Positions 1 through 8,156 of a stretch of 64,000 nucleotides of DNA are shown here, in pieces. The stretch covers positions 25,567-89,566 of the forward strand of contig NZ_NTFY01000073.1 of assembly GCF_002289565.1 (NCBI RefSeq), written 5' to 3'. Position 1 is the first letter of the stretch. Every line of letters begins with the position of its first letter. The notes below the pieces were generated by a model, which was not told the DNA's origin, did no database searches, and saw only the letters and a program-made list of their open reading frames with translations. The translations under genes and the position numbers were made by a program. The stretch comes from Rhodopirellula sp. SM50 (lineage in GTDB: Bacteria; Planctomycetota; Planctomycetia; Pirellulales; Pirellulaceae).

Positions 1-35
1 TCGGATCTGGAATTCTTGACCGAGCCCGCTTGCGC

Positions 36-1148
36 ATGACCTTCCGCTTCGACCTTCACCACACCGACACGGCGACCGGTGCGCGACGCGGGACCTTCAT
101 CACGCCGCACGGGCCGGTGGAAACGCCGGGGTTTATGCCGGTCGGGACGCAGGGGACCGTCAAGGGGCTGACGATCGACCATGTCGCGTCCACCGGGGCG
201 CACATGATTCTCGGCAATACCTATCACCTGGGGCTGCGTCCCGGGCATGAAACCGTTCGCGCCCTCGGCGGATTGCACGCCATGTCTGGCTGGGAAGGCC
301 CGATCTTGACCGACAGTGGCGGCTTTCAAGTGTTCAGCTTGAAAGGCATCAATAAAATCTCCGAGCACAGCGTCGTCTTTCGCAGCCACATCGACGGGGC
401 GCTGATTGATTTGACGCCCGAACATTCGATCGAAATCCAAGAATCTCTCGGTAGCGACGTCGCGATGGTGTTGGACCACGTCGTCGCACTGCCGGCCGAG
501 CGAGACGACGTGCAGCAGGCGATGGAACGATCGATTCGTTGGGCCAAACGTTGTCTGGAATACGCCGGCCGCGCCGACCAGGCGAAATTTGCAATCGTCC
601 AAGGCGGTCTGGATGTCGAGCTGCGCGTCCAGTGCGCCCGTGAGTTGGCGGCGATGAATTTTGAAGGCTACGCGGTCGGGGGACTCAGCGTCGGCGAGAC
701 CCCCGACGAGATGTATCGCATCACTGCGGCGACCACGCCGGAGTTGCCGGCTGACAAACCCCGCTACTTGATGGGCGTTGGCCGCCCGATCGACCTGTTG
801 GAAAGCATCGTTCGGGGGATCGACCTGTTCGATTGCGTGATGCCGACACGCAACGGCCGCAACGGGTTCGCCTTTACCGACGCCGGACCGATCAAAATTC
901 GCAACGCAAAGCACAAAACCGACACGTCGCCGTTAGATGAATCGTGCGACTGTCTGGCTTGCACGCGTCACAGTCGCGGCTACTTGCGGCACCTTTTCAT
1001 CGCCGGTGAAATGTTGGGCCCGACACTTCTATCGTTGCACAATTTGACGTATTACCAAAAAGTCATGCGAGGTGCGCGGGAAGCGATCCGAGCGGGTACA
1101 CTCGTGGAATACATCGCGACGAAAAAAAGCCAATGGGGAATCACGTGA
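36..1148 (+). CDS. tgt: Queuine/preQ1 tRNA-ribosyltransferase
   Basis: Exchanges guanine 34 in GUN-anticodon tRNAs for preQ1, a step of queuosine synthesis in the cytoplasm. From the ATG at 36 (370 aa, usual family length) the motif TDSGGFQVF places the general acid at D93. [14 protein letters not shown] places the nucleophile at D266. The zinc site C304-x-C306-x2-C309 with H335 has exactly the spacing of the Zymomonas enzyme. A TTG two codons upstream (30) is a possible alternative start. The gene overlaps the downstream PII-like gene by 16 bp if that gene starts at ATG 1133, or by a GTGA if it starts at 1145, so the two are probably co-translated. All catalytic residues are present and the identification is secure. 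Confidence 0.97.
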   Translation: MTFRFDLHHTDTATGARRGTFITPHGPVETPGFMPVGTQGTVKGLTIDHVASTGAHMILGNTYHLGLRPGHETVRALGGLHAMSGWEGPILTDSGGFQVFSLKGINKISEHSVVFRSHIDGALIDLTPEHSIEIQESLGSDVAMVLDHVVALPAERDDVQQAMERSIRWAKRCLEYAGRADQAKFAIVQGGLDVELRVQCARELAAMNFEGYAVGGLSVGETPDEMYRITAATTPELPADKPRYLMGVGRPIDLLESIVRGIDLFDCVMPTRNGRNGFAFTDAGPIKIRNAKHKTDTSPLDESCDCLACTRHSRGYLRHLFIAGEMLGPTLLSLHNLTYYQKVMRGAREAIRAGTLVEYIATKKSQWGIT

Positions 1149-1447
1149 GACAGATCATCGCCGTCGTTCGCCCCCATTTGGCCGAGCGGGTCTTGGAGAC
1201 CCTTAAACGTGCCCCGTTGGAAGCGCTCACCGTCAGCGAAGTCAAAGGGTACGGTCGCCAGAAGAGTTATCTGGACGAGTATCAAGAAACGGAGTTCTCC
1301 GAAGCGTTTTTGCCGAAAGTCGAAATCACACTGTGGGTCGACGACTCACGCTACGAAGAGACGTTAGAAAAAGTCGTCACGGCGGCGCGGAGCGGACGGA
1401 TCGGCGACGGTAAAGTTTTCACACTTCCGGTCGAAGTCTTTCAATAA
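1133..1447 (+). CDS. PII-like nitrogen regulatory protein with Y51F
   Basis: A small trimeric signal protein of the GlnB/GlnK family, which normally binds ATP, ADP and 2-oxoglutarate and controls nitrogen enzymes or transporters. The T-loop framework GYGRQK (39-44) and FLPKVEI (59-65), and the nucleotide segment GRIGDGKVF (88-96), are clear. Aligning the T-loop without gaps puts Phe55 at the position of E. coli Tyr51, so it cannot be uridylylated by GlnD. The protein also stops at residue 104, lacking the usual RIRTGE tail. It overlaps the end of tgt; GTG at 1145, forming GTGA with the tgt stop, is an alternative start. No amtB or glnA is adjacent, so its target is unknown. Membership of the PII superfamily is secure; nitrogen control is inference. 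Confidence 0.9.
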   Translation: MGNHVRQIIAVVRPHLAERVLETLKRAPLEALTVSEVKGYGRQKSYLDEYQETEFSEAFLPKVEITLWVDDSRYEETLEKVVTAARSGRIGDGKVFTLPVEVFQ

Positions 1448-1875
1448 ACGCTTTCGCGCGTCTGCCTACGTCGTCACCCTCCTGGATGCAACTCGTGCAG
1501 TGTTGGAAGTCACCCTCCTGGCAGGAGGGTCGAGCGAAGCGAGGGGAGGTCGAAACGCAACGCCTCCACGTCCGTTCGACTTTCAGACCATCCGCGAATT
1601 ATCACTGCCGCGGTTGATGTTCGACGCGTTCGGAGAGACGTCAGGAAAGTTGTTTCCCTTGTTCAAGTGCTGACTCTCCATTTTCCCAGCGGGACGCGTT
1701 AGCGAGCGGCGCGCGGACGATTGATCATCGCCGACGCCTTCTCACATCGTGTCTGTTCTCGCGACCAACGTTTGCTGCGCGTGGAGTTCCGGCGGTAACG
1801 ATTTCATCTTCAAGAATTTTTCACTTTCGAATCGAAACGGCTAGGCGCGAGAGAAGCGATCGACGATAACTTCGG
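1448..1875. other. Intergenic region with a palindromic repeat
   Basis: About 430 bases with no convincing gene. A perfect 9-bp inverted repeat with a one-base centre (ACCCTCCTG at 1512-1520, CAGGAGGGT at 1522-1530) is followed by a purine-rich GAGCGAAGCGAGGGGAGG stretch. A partial copy of its left arm lies at 1473-1485. This looks like a dispersed REP-type element and may also end transcription of the tgt/PII operon. The promoter of the tRNA should lie near the right end, but I see no clear -35/-10 pair. Confidence 0.5.
1512..1530. repeat. REP-like palindrome downstream of the PII gene
   Basis: Perfect inverted repeat with 9-bp arms and a single-base centre, G+C rich, with a half copy about 40 bp upstream. 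There is no T-tract, so an intrinsic terminator is not certain. Confidence 0.55.
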
Positions 1876-1946
<71 letters not shown>

Positions 1947-1949
<3 letters not shown>

Positions 1950-2055
1950 CTTCAATGAGACCTTTCGGTTTACTCCGACCGTCGGGTTATCGAACAAGCC
2001 GACGTTGGTCCGATGGACTGACGCCGGCTTTTTTCGTAGTTTTCCGGAGTTCTGG
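1947..2055. repeat. Left copy of tRNA-downstream direct repeat
   Basis: Starts in the last three bases of the tRNA and runs through its terminator to GGAGTTCTGG. An imperfect copy in the same orientation occurs at 4406-4503, sharing long blocks such as CGGTTTACTCCGA and GAACAAGCCGACGTTGGTCC. The two copies bracket the transposase relic and the XRE-Fic pair. Confidence 0.75.
1996..2034 (+). terminator. Rho-independent terminator of the initiator tRNA
   Basis: The arm AAGCCG (1996-2001) pairs with CGGCTT (2025-2030). An inner stem GTTGGTCC/GGACTGAC includes two G-U pairs and closes a 3-base loop. The right arm runs into a six-T tract at 2029-2034. The same hairpin is decayed in the second copy near 4450-4490, where the outer right arm and the T-tract are lost. 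Confidence 0.8.
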
Positions 2056-2150
2056 AAGGGGCTAACGTCAACGACCGATCCGCGGAGATCTCTTGGAGTG
2101 TTTCAGGAAACGTACTATCCGGCCGTCGGCGCTGGCGGTCTCTGGGCGAT

Positions 2151-2923
2151 AAAAAGGGTCAGGAGCCTTTTTGGTTGACTGGGTAAAGATGGAGCGGTAA
2201 CTTTCCGGCTTTCGACGGAATCTTGGAGGGGCCCGAACAAGCCAAGACCACCCCGAGCGGATGTTGCCGGCGAGATCTATCACGCACTCAATCGCGGCAA
2301 TGGCCGGCATGCGATCTTTCACAAAGAGGAAGACTACGTCGCCTTTGAACGCGTCCTTGACGAAGGATTGGCAAAGCATCCGGTCGATTTGATCGCCTAT
2401 CCGTGGATGCCCAATCATTGGCATATGGTGCTCTCGCCGCGCGAAGATGGTGCGATGAACCGACTGATGTACTGGGTGACGATGACGCACACGGCGCGTT
2501 ACCACGCCCACTATCACACGACCGGCAACAGTCACGTTTACCAAGGTCGGTTCAAGAGTTTTCCCATCCAGAGCAATGAACACTTCTTGGTCGTCTGCCG
2601 GTATGTAGAGCGTAATGCGCTGGCTGCCGGATTGGTCAAGGCAGCCGAAGACTGGCGGTTCGAAAGCCTCTACAATTGAAACGGTGGGCGTTGTGGGGTA
2701 GATCTTGTCCGCTGGCCGTTGCCGCGGCTGCTCGGATGGATCGAACGGGTGCATGAAAAGGAACGGGTGCGACTGCAAAGAGCGAACGCTCGTAGCCAGC
2801 CATTCGGGGCGCCCGGATGGGTCGAAACGACAGCGAGAAAATACAACCTCGAGTCGACCCTGCGGAACCGAGGCCGACCACGCAAGTTTCCCTAGACTGC
2901 CAAAAAGGCTCCTGACCCTTTTT
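2151..2923 (+). mobile_element. REP-associated transposon copy 1 (decayed)
   Basis: Bounded by 24-bp inverted ends: AAAAAGGGTCAGGAGCC plus TTTTTGG at 2151-2174, and its exact complement at 2900-2923. Between them lies a broken copy of the Y1 transposase gene. The same ends and the same 5' leader flank the intact copy at 32459-33243, so the two are copies of one element. The right end is tripled here (see 2847-3104). Confidence 0.8.
2239..2895 (+). pseudogene. REP-associated tyrosine transposase (Y1/IS200-like), broken
   Basis: Nearly identical in DNA to the intact 222-aa gene at 32547-33215, but it has two disabling changes. The start codon is AAG (2239-2241) where the intact copy has ATG. 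The tryptophan codon of the YNWNGG motif is a TGA stop (2677-2679). The reading frame is otherwise continuous to the TAG at 2893-2895, with the HUH motif (NHWHMVL) still readable, so inactivation looks recent. An internal ATG at 2368 could give at most a 103-residue fragment lacking the N-terminus. Members of this family mobilise REP hairpins through single-stranded DNA. Confidence 0.85.
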
Positions 2924-3104
2924 ACTCACGCAGCCTCGAGTCGACCCTGCGGAAGCGAGGCCGACCACGCAAGTTTCCCTAGACTGCCAAAAAGGCTCCT
3001 GACCCTTTTTACTCACGCAGCCTCGAGTCGACCCTGCGGAAGCGAGGCCGACCACGCAAGTTTCCCTAGACTGCCAAAAAGGCTCCTGACCCTTTTTACT
3101 CACG
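2847..3104. repeat. Three tandem 87-bp units of the transposon right end
   Basis: Units begin with CCTCGAG at 2847, 2934 and 3021. Each contains the last codons of the transposase gene, its stop and the right inverted end. The second and third are essentially identical, while the first differs by GGAACCGAGG against GGAAGCGAGG. Because 87 is a multiple of three, frames stay open across the array on both strands and produce spurious repetitive peptides. Confidence 0.85.
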
Positions 3105-3131
3105 GCACAGTTCAATCGGCATCAATCAGGT

Positions 3132-3761
3132 CTACACACTGAACTTTTTGTGAAGGTCGATCAGCGGTCCATAGTTTCGTGAATCAGCCGCCTTGATTGC
3201 GGCAATGTAATCGTCACGAATCGGACTCTCGGTGTCGCGAAGGTCGGTGGCGGGCCAAAGTGTGGCCGGCTGATCGTGCTGCATCAGCCACACATTTGCC
3301 AAGAGCCTCGCCCAACGACCATTGCCGTCTTCAAATGGATGCACCCACACAGCGCGGTGATGAAATTCAGCCGCCGTCGCAAACACCAGATCACCGGTTT
3401 CATGGTGTCGCTTGTCGACTTCCATCGCGATGACGCCGAGTTCCGCCGCGATGATGTTAGGACTCACCCCGATGTTTTTCTCGGTGGATCGGATCTCTCC
3501 GGCCCAACTCCAAATCGAACCAAACATCTCGCGATGCAATCCGAGTAGCCAATCAAAGTTGAAGGGCGCGATCTTTGGGGATGGTTTCGAGAGCAAGTAC
3601 TTCTCGGTCACTCGCAGAATCGCCGCGAACTCGACTTCGTTGAGTTCGCGGCGCGTCTTCACCGTTTTGAGTTTGAGGCCAGACCCATCAAACGGCGTGT
3701 CGTCATCTTTTTCGCTCGAACCAAGACCTGGTTTCGCACCCTTGCCGCGACCAGAGTTCAT
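3132..3761 (-). CDS. Fic-domain protein, mobile mystery protein B type
   Basis: Fic enzymes transfer AMP or related groups to hydroxyl side chains of target proteins and often act as toxins. The 209-aa product has the full active loop HPFEDGNGRWAR (141-152, catalytic H141). Upstream it has the segments DDTPFDG, KTRRELNEVE and WSWAGEIRSTEKNIGV that mark the family paired with an XRE regulator and annotated as mobile mystery protein B. No (S/T)xxxE(G/N) autoinhibitory motif is visible, so inhibition would have to come from a partner. The ATG at 3761 overlaps the stop of the XRE gene as ATGA, which implies translational coupling; a GTG 9 bases earlier is less likely. Target and toxicity are inference. 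Confidence 0.88.
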   Translation of the reverse strand: MNSGRGKGAKPGLGSSEKDDDTPFDGSGLKLKTVKTRRELNEVEFAAILRVTEKYLLSKPSPKIAPFNFDWLLGLHREMFGSIWSWAGEIRSTEKNIGVSPNIIAAELGVIAMEVDKRHHETGDLVFATAAEFHHRAVWVHPFEDGNGRWARLLANVWLMQHDQPATLWPATDLRDTESPIRDDYIAAIKAADSRNYGPLIDLHKKFSV

Positions 3762-4135
3762 GACGCCCACAGTTTTCGGCTGGAGGATGCGATCCGAGCC
3801 TTTGTTTCTTCGAGATGAGTTCGGGCTGAAGAACGGGAGACAGCTTGAGACTCCAGAGCGACGTTACCTTGAGTCAACGCGATCAACCGCTTCGCTTTCT
3901 CGGTCGCGATCTGATCTCGGAATTCCTCCGCCGGGATCTCTGTTAGGTCGAAGGAGACTCCGAGAGCAAGCAGAATCGCGTGCAGGTTTGCGAACGAAAA
4001 GTCGTGATCCTCGCCACCGAGAATCCGGATCACTGTCGCCCGCGAAACGCCACTTCGGCGCGCAAGATCGGAGACAGAGATATCGAGCGCTCGCCTTCGT
4101 TCTTGGATGCGGGCAACTATTTCGGGACGAGGCAT
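3758..4135 (-). CDS. XRE-family HTH regulator, mobile mystery protein A type (putative antitoxin)
   Basis: A 125-aa protein with an N-terminal helix-turn-helix (about 20-42, ISVSDLARRSGVSRATVIRI). The C-terminal region has the segment LIALTQGNVALESQAV and the ending SRKLWAS, both common in XRE antitoxin-like proteins found next to Fic or nucleotidyltransferase genes. It is the first gene of a two-gene operon and overlaps fic by four bases (ATGA). A perfect 20-bp palindrome sits in the putative promoter about 80 bp upstream, fitting autoregulation. It most likely represses the operon and may restrain the Fic protein; neither function is shown by sequence alone. Confidence 0.82.
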   Translation of the reverse strand: MPRPEIVARIQERRRALDISVSDLARRSGVSRATVIRILGGEDHDFSFANLHAILLALGVSFDLTEIPAEEFRDQIATEKAKRLIALTQGNVALESQAVSRSSARTHLEETKARIASSSRKLWAS

Positions 4136-4210
4136 GGCAGAAGGTCGGGGTTAACTTGGGCGGCAAATGCGCGGATCAGGCAGCGACCCGCCAGATTTTT
4201 CCGGCAATTG

Positions 4211-4239
4211 AATTGTTGCACGTGTGCAACAAAAGTCAA
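4211..4239 (-). promoter_or_regulatory. Candidate promoter and palindromic operator of the XRE-fic operon
   Basis: A perfect palindrome with 9-bp arms (TTGTTGCAC at 4213-4221, GTGCAACAA at 4224-4232) and a 2-base centre. On the minus strand a TTGACT (-35, 4239-4234) is followed after 16 bases by AACAAT (-10 like, 4217-4212). The palindrome therefore fills the spacer and reaches the -10. This is where an autorepressor would block polymerase; the XRE start codon lies about 77 bases downstream. Confidence 0.6.
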
Positions 4240-4405
4240 CTGGCGGTTGGGCCGCCAAGAATGATCGGTACCGCAAATGCCGAGTAAACATCGGAAGCTT
4301 GTGACCAGCCAGTATGCCGGCCCAGAAGAGCGAAAGTCTTAACCCACCTAACGGCACACCCCTCCAGGGGTCGAAAGCCAGCTAGTCTGGAGAGTGCGGT
4401 TACCT

Positions 4406-4503
4406 CAACTTTAATGAGCCCCTTCGGTTTACTCCGATCGTCGGGTCAACGAACAAGCCGACGTTGGTCCCATCGACTGACGCTGTCTTGGGCGGAGTTC
4501 TGG
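4406..4503. repeat. Right copy of tRNA-downstream direct repeat
   Basis: Imperfect copy of 1947-2055 starting CAACTT and ending GGAGTTCTGG. It is shorter by about 11 bases, mainly through loss of the terminator T-tract. No tRNA body precedes it. Confidence 0.75.
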
Positions 4504-4589
4504 CGTCGTATGCGTTTACTTGAGACGGCCTAATCAGTTTGAAGATTTTGAATCGTTTCGTGTCGAGCGGCCCCACACTCGGTCTTGCT

Positions 4590-6647
4590 TTAAATCCCGT
4601 GACGCGGCATTTGGTATTCTCGGGTCCGACAGAACACTCGTTGGTTATTCAGGAATGCATCAATGTCAACGTGCAGATAAAAGTTCTGCTCGTCACAGGT
4701 CAAACGTGTTTTCGTTTTGATATGTGGTTTCCACGGTCCGCGTGCGAGAAAGTGCTCCCAGTGAACTTCGCCACTGGCGGTATTGATCGCGTCGTGATCG
4801 ACCGTATACCGCTCGACGCCGCGACTGGATCGCTCCAGATCGATGTCACGCCAATACTGTCGTCCTCGCCCTTTGCGAACTTGCAATTCCGATCGTCCCG
4901 CGCCGATATCCCGAATGACCTTCCAACTTCGTTCGGTAGCCTCGATCGTTTCACTCTTGGTCGGCGCGGCCGCTTCGACCGGCGGGAACGTGACCGAAGG
5001 TGAGGGAGCTTCGGGGCTGCGAATCGGCAGACTGAGATGACTGCGTGAGGTTTCGATTCCGAGAGTTGCCCTCGCCGGTGGAAGCCAGACCTGTGGCCAA
5101 TAGCTGGTGCTTAGGGCCAGCCGCACGCGATGTCCAGGCGGGATCGTTTGCGCCAAATCATTCATCCGCACCGCAACAGAATATCGTCGACCTCGTTCAA
5201 GCGGTTCGGCGGTCGCATGCGAGTTTCGATGCGTTAAGTTAAGCAACCCATACGTCAGTCGCGTGACACGCCCGTCGGGAAGCACTTCACACAACCGAGC
5301 GGCGATCATCGCCACCGGTTGGTCCGAATCCAATTCAAGGTGGACGACCGGCGCGCCGACGATTTCAATCTGCTGCTCCAGGCGGGGGCTTTGAAACAGC
5401 ACCGCTCCGCCATCTTCTTCACGCTGGTCGTCAGGCAAATCCGGCGGCGCTGACTCGCCACACCACTTTCCACCGAAGTAACCCAACGTAACCGGAGAAC
5501 TGAATTCGATTCGATTGCGAGGCTCCGATTCGACAGAATTTGCGGGGCGTCCGTCGGCCCGCATCGCCATGGTCGGATAGCCGGTCGTCAGTGGATAGTC
5601 GACGTCTTCGATGTTCGGCGACGGCCAACGCGGTTCTGCAATCCAGCGACCAGGACGATGCTCGTAACCGGTACTCGGCGGCATCGAATCTTGCATGTAC
5701 AAACGCAGCGTCGACTCATCATCGATTCCGTTTGTCTCGTCATCTTTTAAATGTCGGTCCCACCAGCGGAGCGTTTCTTGCAGGAATCCGATCGCCGGTC
5801 CGGGAACACCGATGTGCGGATACTTGTGCGCCCAAGGTCCAACCAAGCCCATCCGCGGAACGTCGGGTGGAAGATCCCGCACCAAGCGAAAGACGCTGTT
5901 GGTATACGGGTCGGCCCAACCGCTGACCGCCATCACCGGCGTGCGAATCTTCGAATAATCTTCGCAAACACTTCCATGTTCCCAGTACTTGTCACGTGTC
6001 TGATGCCGCAGCCACGGAACCAACCACGACTCGGCCGCCTCCAACCGCTGCATCCACATCGACTCCCACCGATCACCGACAATTTGGGGGTCCGGTGGCA
6101 ACGTCATGTAGCCGAGCATGGTGGCGGCCCAGCTCAAGTTGTCGCCCAATAAACAGCCGCCCATGTAATGCACGTCATCGGCGTAACGATCGTCGGTCGA
6201 ACAAATGGTCACGACCGCGTCCAATTGCGGTGGCTGGAGCGAGGCCAGTTGCAAGCCGTTGAATCCGCCCCAACTGATGCCCATGATCCCACAACGACCG
6301 TTGCACCAGGGTTGCCGTTCGAGCCAACGAAGGATCTCCAGTCCATCGTCAAGCTCTTGTTGGCTGTATTCATCGTGCAGCACTCCCTCGCTATCGCCGC
6401 TACCGCGGATGTCGACGCGAACACCCGCATAACCATGACCGGCGTAGTAGGAGTGCGTCATCGTATCGCGAGTGACCGTCCCGTCTCGTTTTCGGTAGGG
6501 AATGTATTCCAAGATGGCGGGCACGGGCGCATCTTCCGCACTTTCCGGCATCCAAATGCGCGCCGCCAGACGGACCCCATCGGGCATCGGGATCCATTGG
6601 TTTTCGATTTCGCGGACTGCGTTGGGAAATGATTCGACTATCTTCAA
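4590..6647 (-). CDS. CocE/NonD-family alpha/beta hydrolase (X-Pro dipeptidyl-peptidase S15 fold)
   Basis: A 685-aa serine hydrolase. The N-terminal catalytic domain carries the nucleophile S125 in GISWGG, the acid D246 in SGWADPY and H274 in GPWAHKYPH. The oxyanion-region tyrosine lies in EYIPYRKRD. A C-terminal jelly-roll typical of the family (VHLELDSDQPVAMIAARL, PPGHRVRLALSTSYWP) follows from about 400 to 560, and then about 120 further residues of unknown fold. Relatives cleave acyl-proline peptide bonds, cocaine-like esters or beta-lactam side-chain esters. No signal peptide is seen, so it is probably cytoplasmic. It lies 69 bp downstream of an ATP-grasp ligase on the same strand. The substrate cannot be read from sequence. 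Confidence 0.9.
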   Translation of the reverse strand: MKIVESFPNAVREIENQWIPMPDGVRLAARIWMPESAEDAPVPAILEYIPYRKRDGTVTRDTMTHSYYAGHGYAGVRVDIRGSGDSEGVLHDEYSQQELDDGLEILRWLERQPWCNGRCGIMGISWGGFNGLQLASLQPPQLDAVVTICSTDDRYADDVHYMGGCLLGDNLSWAATMLGYMTLPPDPQIVGDRWESMWMQRLEAAESWLVPWLRHQTRDKYWEHGSVCEDYSKIRTPVMAVSGWADPYTNSVFRLVRDLPPDVPRMGLVGPWAHKYPHIGVPGPAIGFLQETLRWWDRHLKDDETNGIDDESTLRLYMQDSMPPSTGYEHRPGRWIAEPRWPSPNIEDVDYPLTTGYPTMAMRADGRPANSVESEPRNRIEFSSPVTLGYFGGKWCGESAPPDLPDDQREEDGGAVLFQSPRLEQQIEIVGAPVVHLELDSDQPVAMIAARLCEVLPDGRVTRLTYGLLNLTHRNSHATAEPLERGRRYSVAVRMNDLAQTIPPGHRVRLALSTSYWPQVWLPPARATLGIETSRSHLSLPIRSPEAPSPSVTFPPVEAAAPTKSETIEATERSWKVIRDIGAGRSELQVRKGRGRQYWRDIDLERSSRGVERYTVDHDAINTASGEVHWEHFLARGPWKPHIKTKTRLTCDEQNFYLHVDIDAFLNNQRVFCRTREYQMPRHGI

Positions 6648-6716
6648 AGCTTAACCTTTTCTATAACCAAGTAGGGCAGCTGGCCAAACCAGTAACAGGG
6701 GCTGGCCGCAGACGAG

Positions 6717-8072
6717 TTAATACTCCAGCACCACTTCATGGCGATCGGCCAGTTCGATCTCAGCCCCTTGCAAGCGGAAGTCGAGTAAATCGACGACTTG
6801 GTTGAATTGATTCAATAATGCTTCCTCGTTCTTCGCCCCCATGAAGATTTCGGCGATCAGCCAACTGTAGGTATCGACGTGTGTTTGTTCAGAAAGTCGT
6901 TGACCGAGATGCACTGCGGGCCTGACTTTGGTCCCTGGAAATTGGCGTGTCACTGCCTCGATTTCGGCGTCGCCGGGTGTTCGCGTCACCACCGCGTCTT
7001 CGGCAAAACAGCGAAGCATGAATTTAGCGGCGACAGTGAACTGCCCCGAACCGCGAACCAAACTCGGTTGCCGGCCGACAGCCAAGTCCGCAATGATTTT
7101 CATATTTGCATCACCGTCAATCATTTGAAACTGCGGCGAATGGCTTTGACTGATTCGTGGGTTGATCTCCAACAACGAGACGGCATCTGAGTCAGGGTCC
7201 CAAAAGAATTCGATGTTAAATGCACCACCGTCAAATCCGATTCGCTCGATCACTTTGTCCGACGCATCGATGATCCGCTTCTGAACGTCGTCGGGAAGTT
7301 TCGATGGGTATTGATACCGGTGAAATGCCGTGTGATTTGGGAAACGGACCGAATCAACGATGCCATGAATCTCCGTCTCGCCGCCGAAGCGGTAGCCTTC
7401 TGCCGTGCAGGCCTGAGGCACCATAATGTCGTTCTCAGCGATGAACAACCGTTCCGAATCTTTGCCACCGAACGGTTCGGGGAACTCGACTTGGACCTGT
7501 TTCATCAAAGCAGCTAACGGCTCGGAGAAATAGTCGATTTTCATCCGTGCTTGCTCCATCGCATCGGAGAGCGCCGCGGCCGAATCGATTTTGAACGCCA
7601 ATTGCCCGAGCACGCCCTTGACCGGTTTGATCCAAAACGGTGGCTTGAGCCCCTCGTCGATCAACTGTCGCCATGCTCGCTCGGGCGATTCGTCCAGCTG
7701 CAACGCCGCAAAGGCGGGAACGACTTCCGGCGCGACCTCCCGCTGAAGCGTTCGACTCCACAGTTTGTGTTCGCACTTCAAGACCGCCTCGATGCTCGGA
7801 GCGGGCAGCGAGAATTCTTCACACAAGATCGGCGCGATCAACGAGGCCGGAAAGTCGTAAAACGTCAGCAGCCCGTCGATCGTATCCGAAAAACAGTTCA
7901 GCCTCCGCCGCGCCTCGGTGAGCGTTTCCTCGACGTCGCGATTCTCCACTCGCACCTCATTCCACCAAAATAAATTGTGGAAGTTGTAGCCATATTCCGC
8001 ACTGAGCGGACGCAAATGATATCGATCATTGAAGGGATCGTTACCGAGGACAAAAATATTCTTGCGTGTCAT
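6717..8072 (-). CDS. ATP-grasp domain ligase
   Basis: About 451 aa from the ATG at 8072 (MTRKNIFVLG), chosen because the alpha/beta fold begins there. Longer starts at 8084 or 8141 only add an untypical arginine/proline-rich lead. The middle has the ATP-grasp lysine region PPFWIKPVKGVLGQLAFK, and the metal-binding end GGAFNIEFFWD and LLEINPRISQSHS. ATP-grasp enzymes join a carboxylate to an amine or thiol through an acyl phosphate; this one resembles carbamoyl-phosphate or carnosine-synthase type domains. It is followed after 69 bp by a CocE/NonD hydrolase, suggesting synthesis and turnover of the same small peptide or amide. The substrate is unknown. Confidence 0.85.
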   Translation of the reverse strand: MTRKNIFVLGNDPFNDRYHLRPLSAEYGYNFHNLFWWNEVRVENRDVEETLTEARRRLNCFSDTIDGLLTFYDFPASLIAPILCEEFSLPAPSIEAVLKCEHKLWSRTLQREVAPEVVPAFAALQLDESPERAWRQLIDEGLKPPFWIKPVKGVLGQLAFKIDSAAALSDAMEQARMKIDYFSEPLAALMKQVQVEFPEPFGGKDSERLFIAENDIMVPQACTAEGYRFGGETEIHGIVDSVRFPNHTAFHRYQYPSKLPDDVQKRIIDASDKVIERIGFDGGAFNIEFFWDPDSDAVSLLEINPRISQSHSPQFQMIDGDANMKIIADLAVGRQPSLVRGSGQFTVAAKFMLRCFAEDAVVTRTPGDAEIEAVTRQFPGTKVRPAVHLGQRLSEQTHVDTYSWLIAEIFMGAKNEEALLNQFNQVVDLLDFRLQGAEIELADRHEVVLEY

Positions 8073-8156
8073 GCCTGGCATTCCTGTTGCGCAAAAATGG
8101 CCGAAGCGTGGCGGTTGTGGACGCGACAAACCATGGATCACTTGTTTCTTGGTTAC

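Larger units (their letters stand above)
4136..4589. other. Intergenic region with operator and second direct repeat
   Basis: No gene seen. It holds the promoter-operator of the XRE-Fic pair (4211-4239) and the right copy of the tRNA-downstream repeat (4406-4503). The stretch between them shows nothing recognisable. Confidence 0.5.

Noticed and set aside
2847..3104. CRISPR-like array
   Set aside because: Units are contiguous 87-bp duplications of a transposon end, without spacers or cas genes.
2636..3115. Open minus-strand frame with three identical peptide repeats
   Set aside because: It is the complement of the 87-bp transposon-end triplication; length divisible by three keeps the frame open. 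No start context or family.
3412..4287. 291-codon plus-strand frame across the XRE-Fic genes
   Set aside because: Antisense to two well-supported genes, Ser/Arg-rich composition, no family resemblance.
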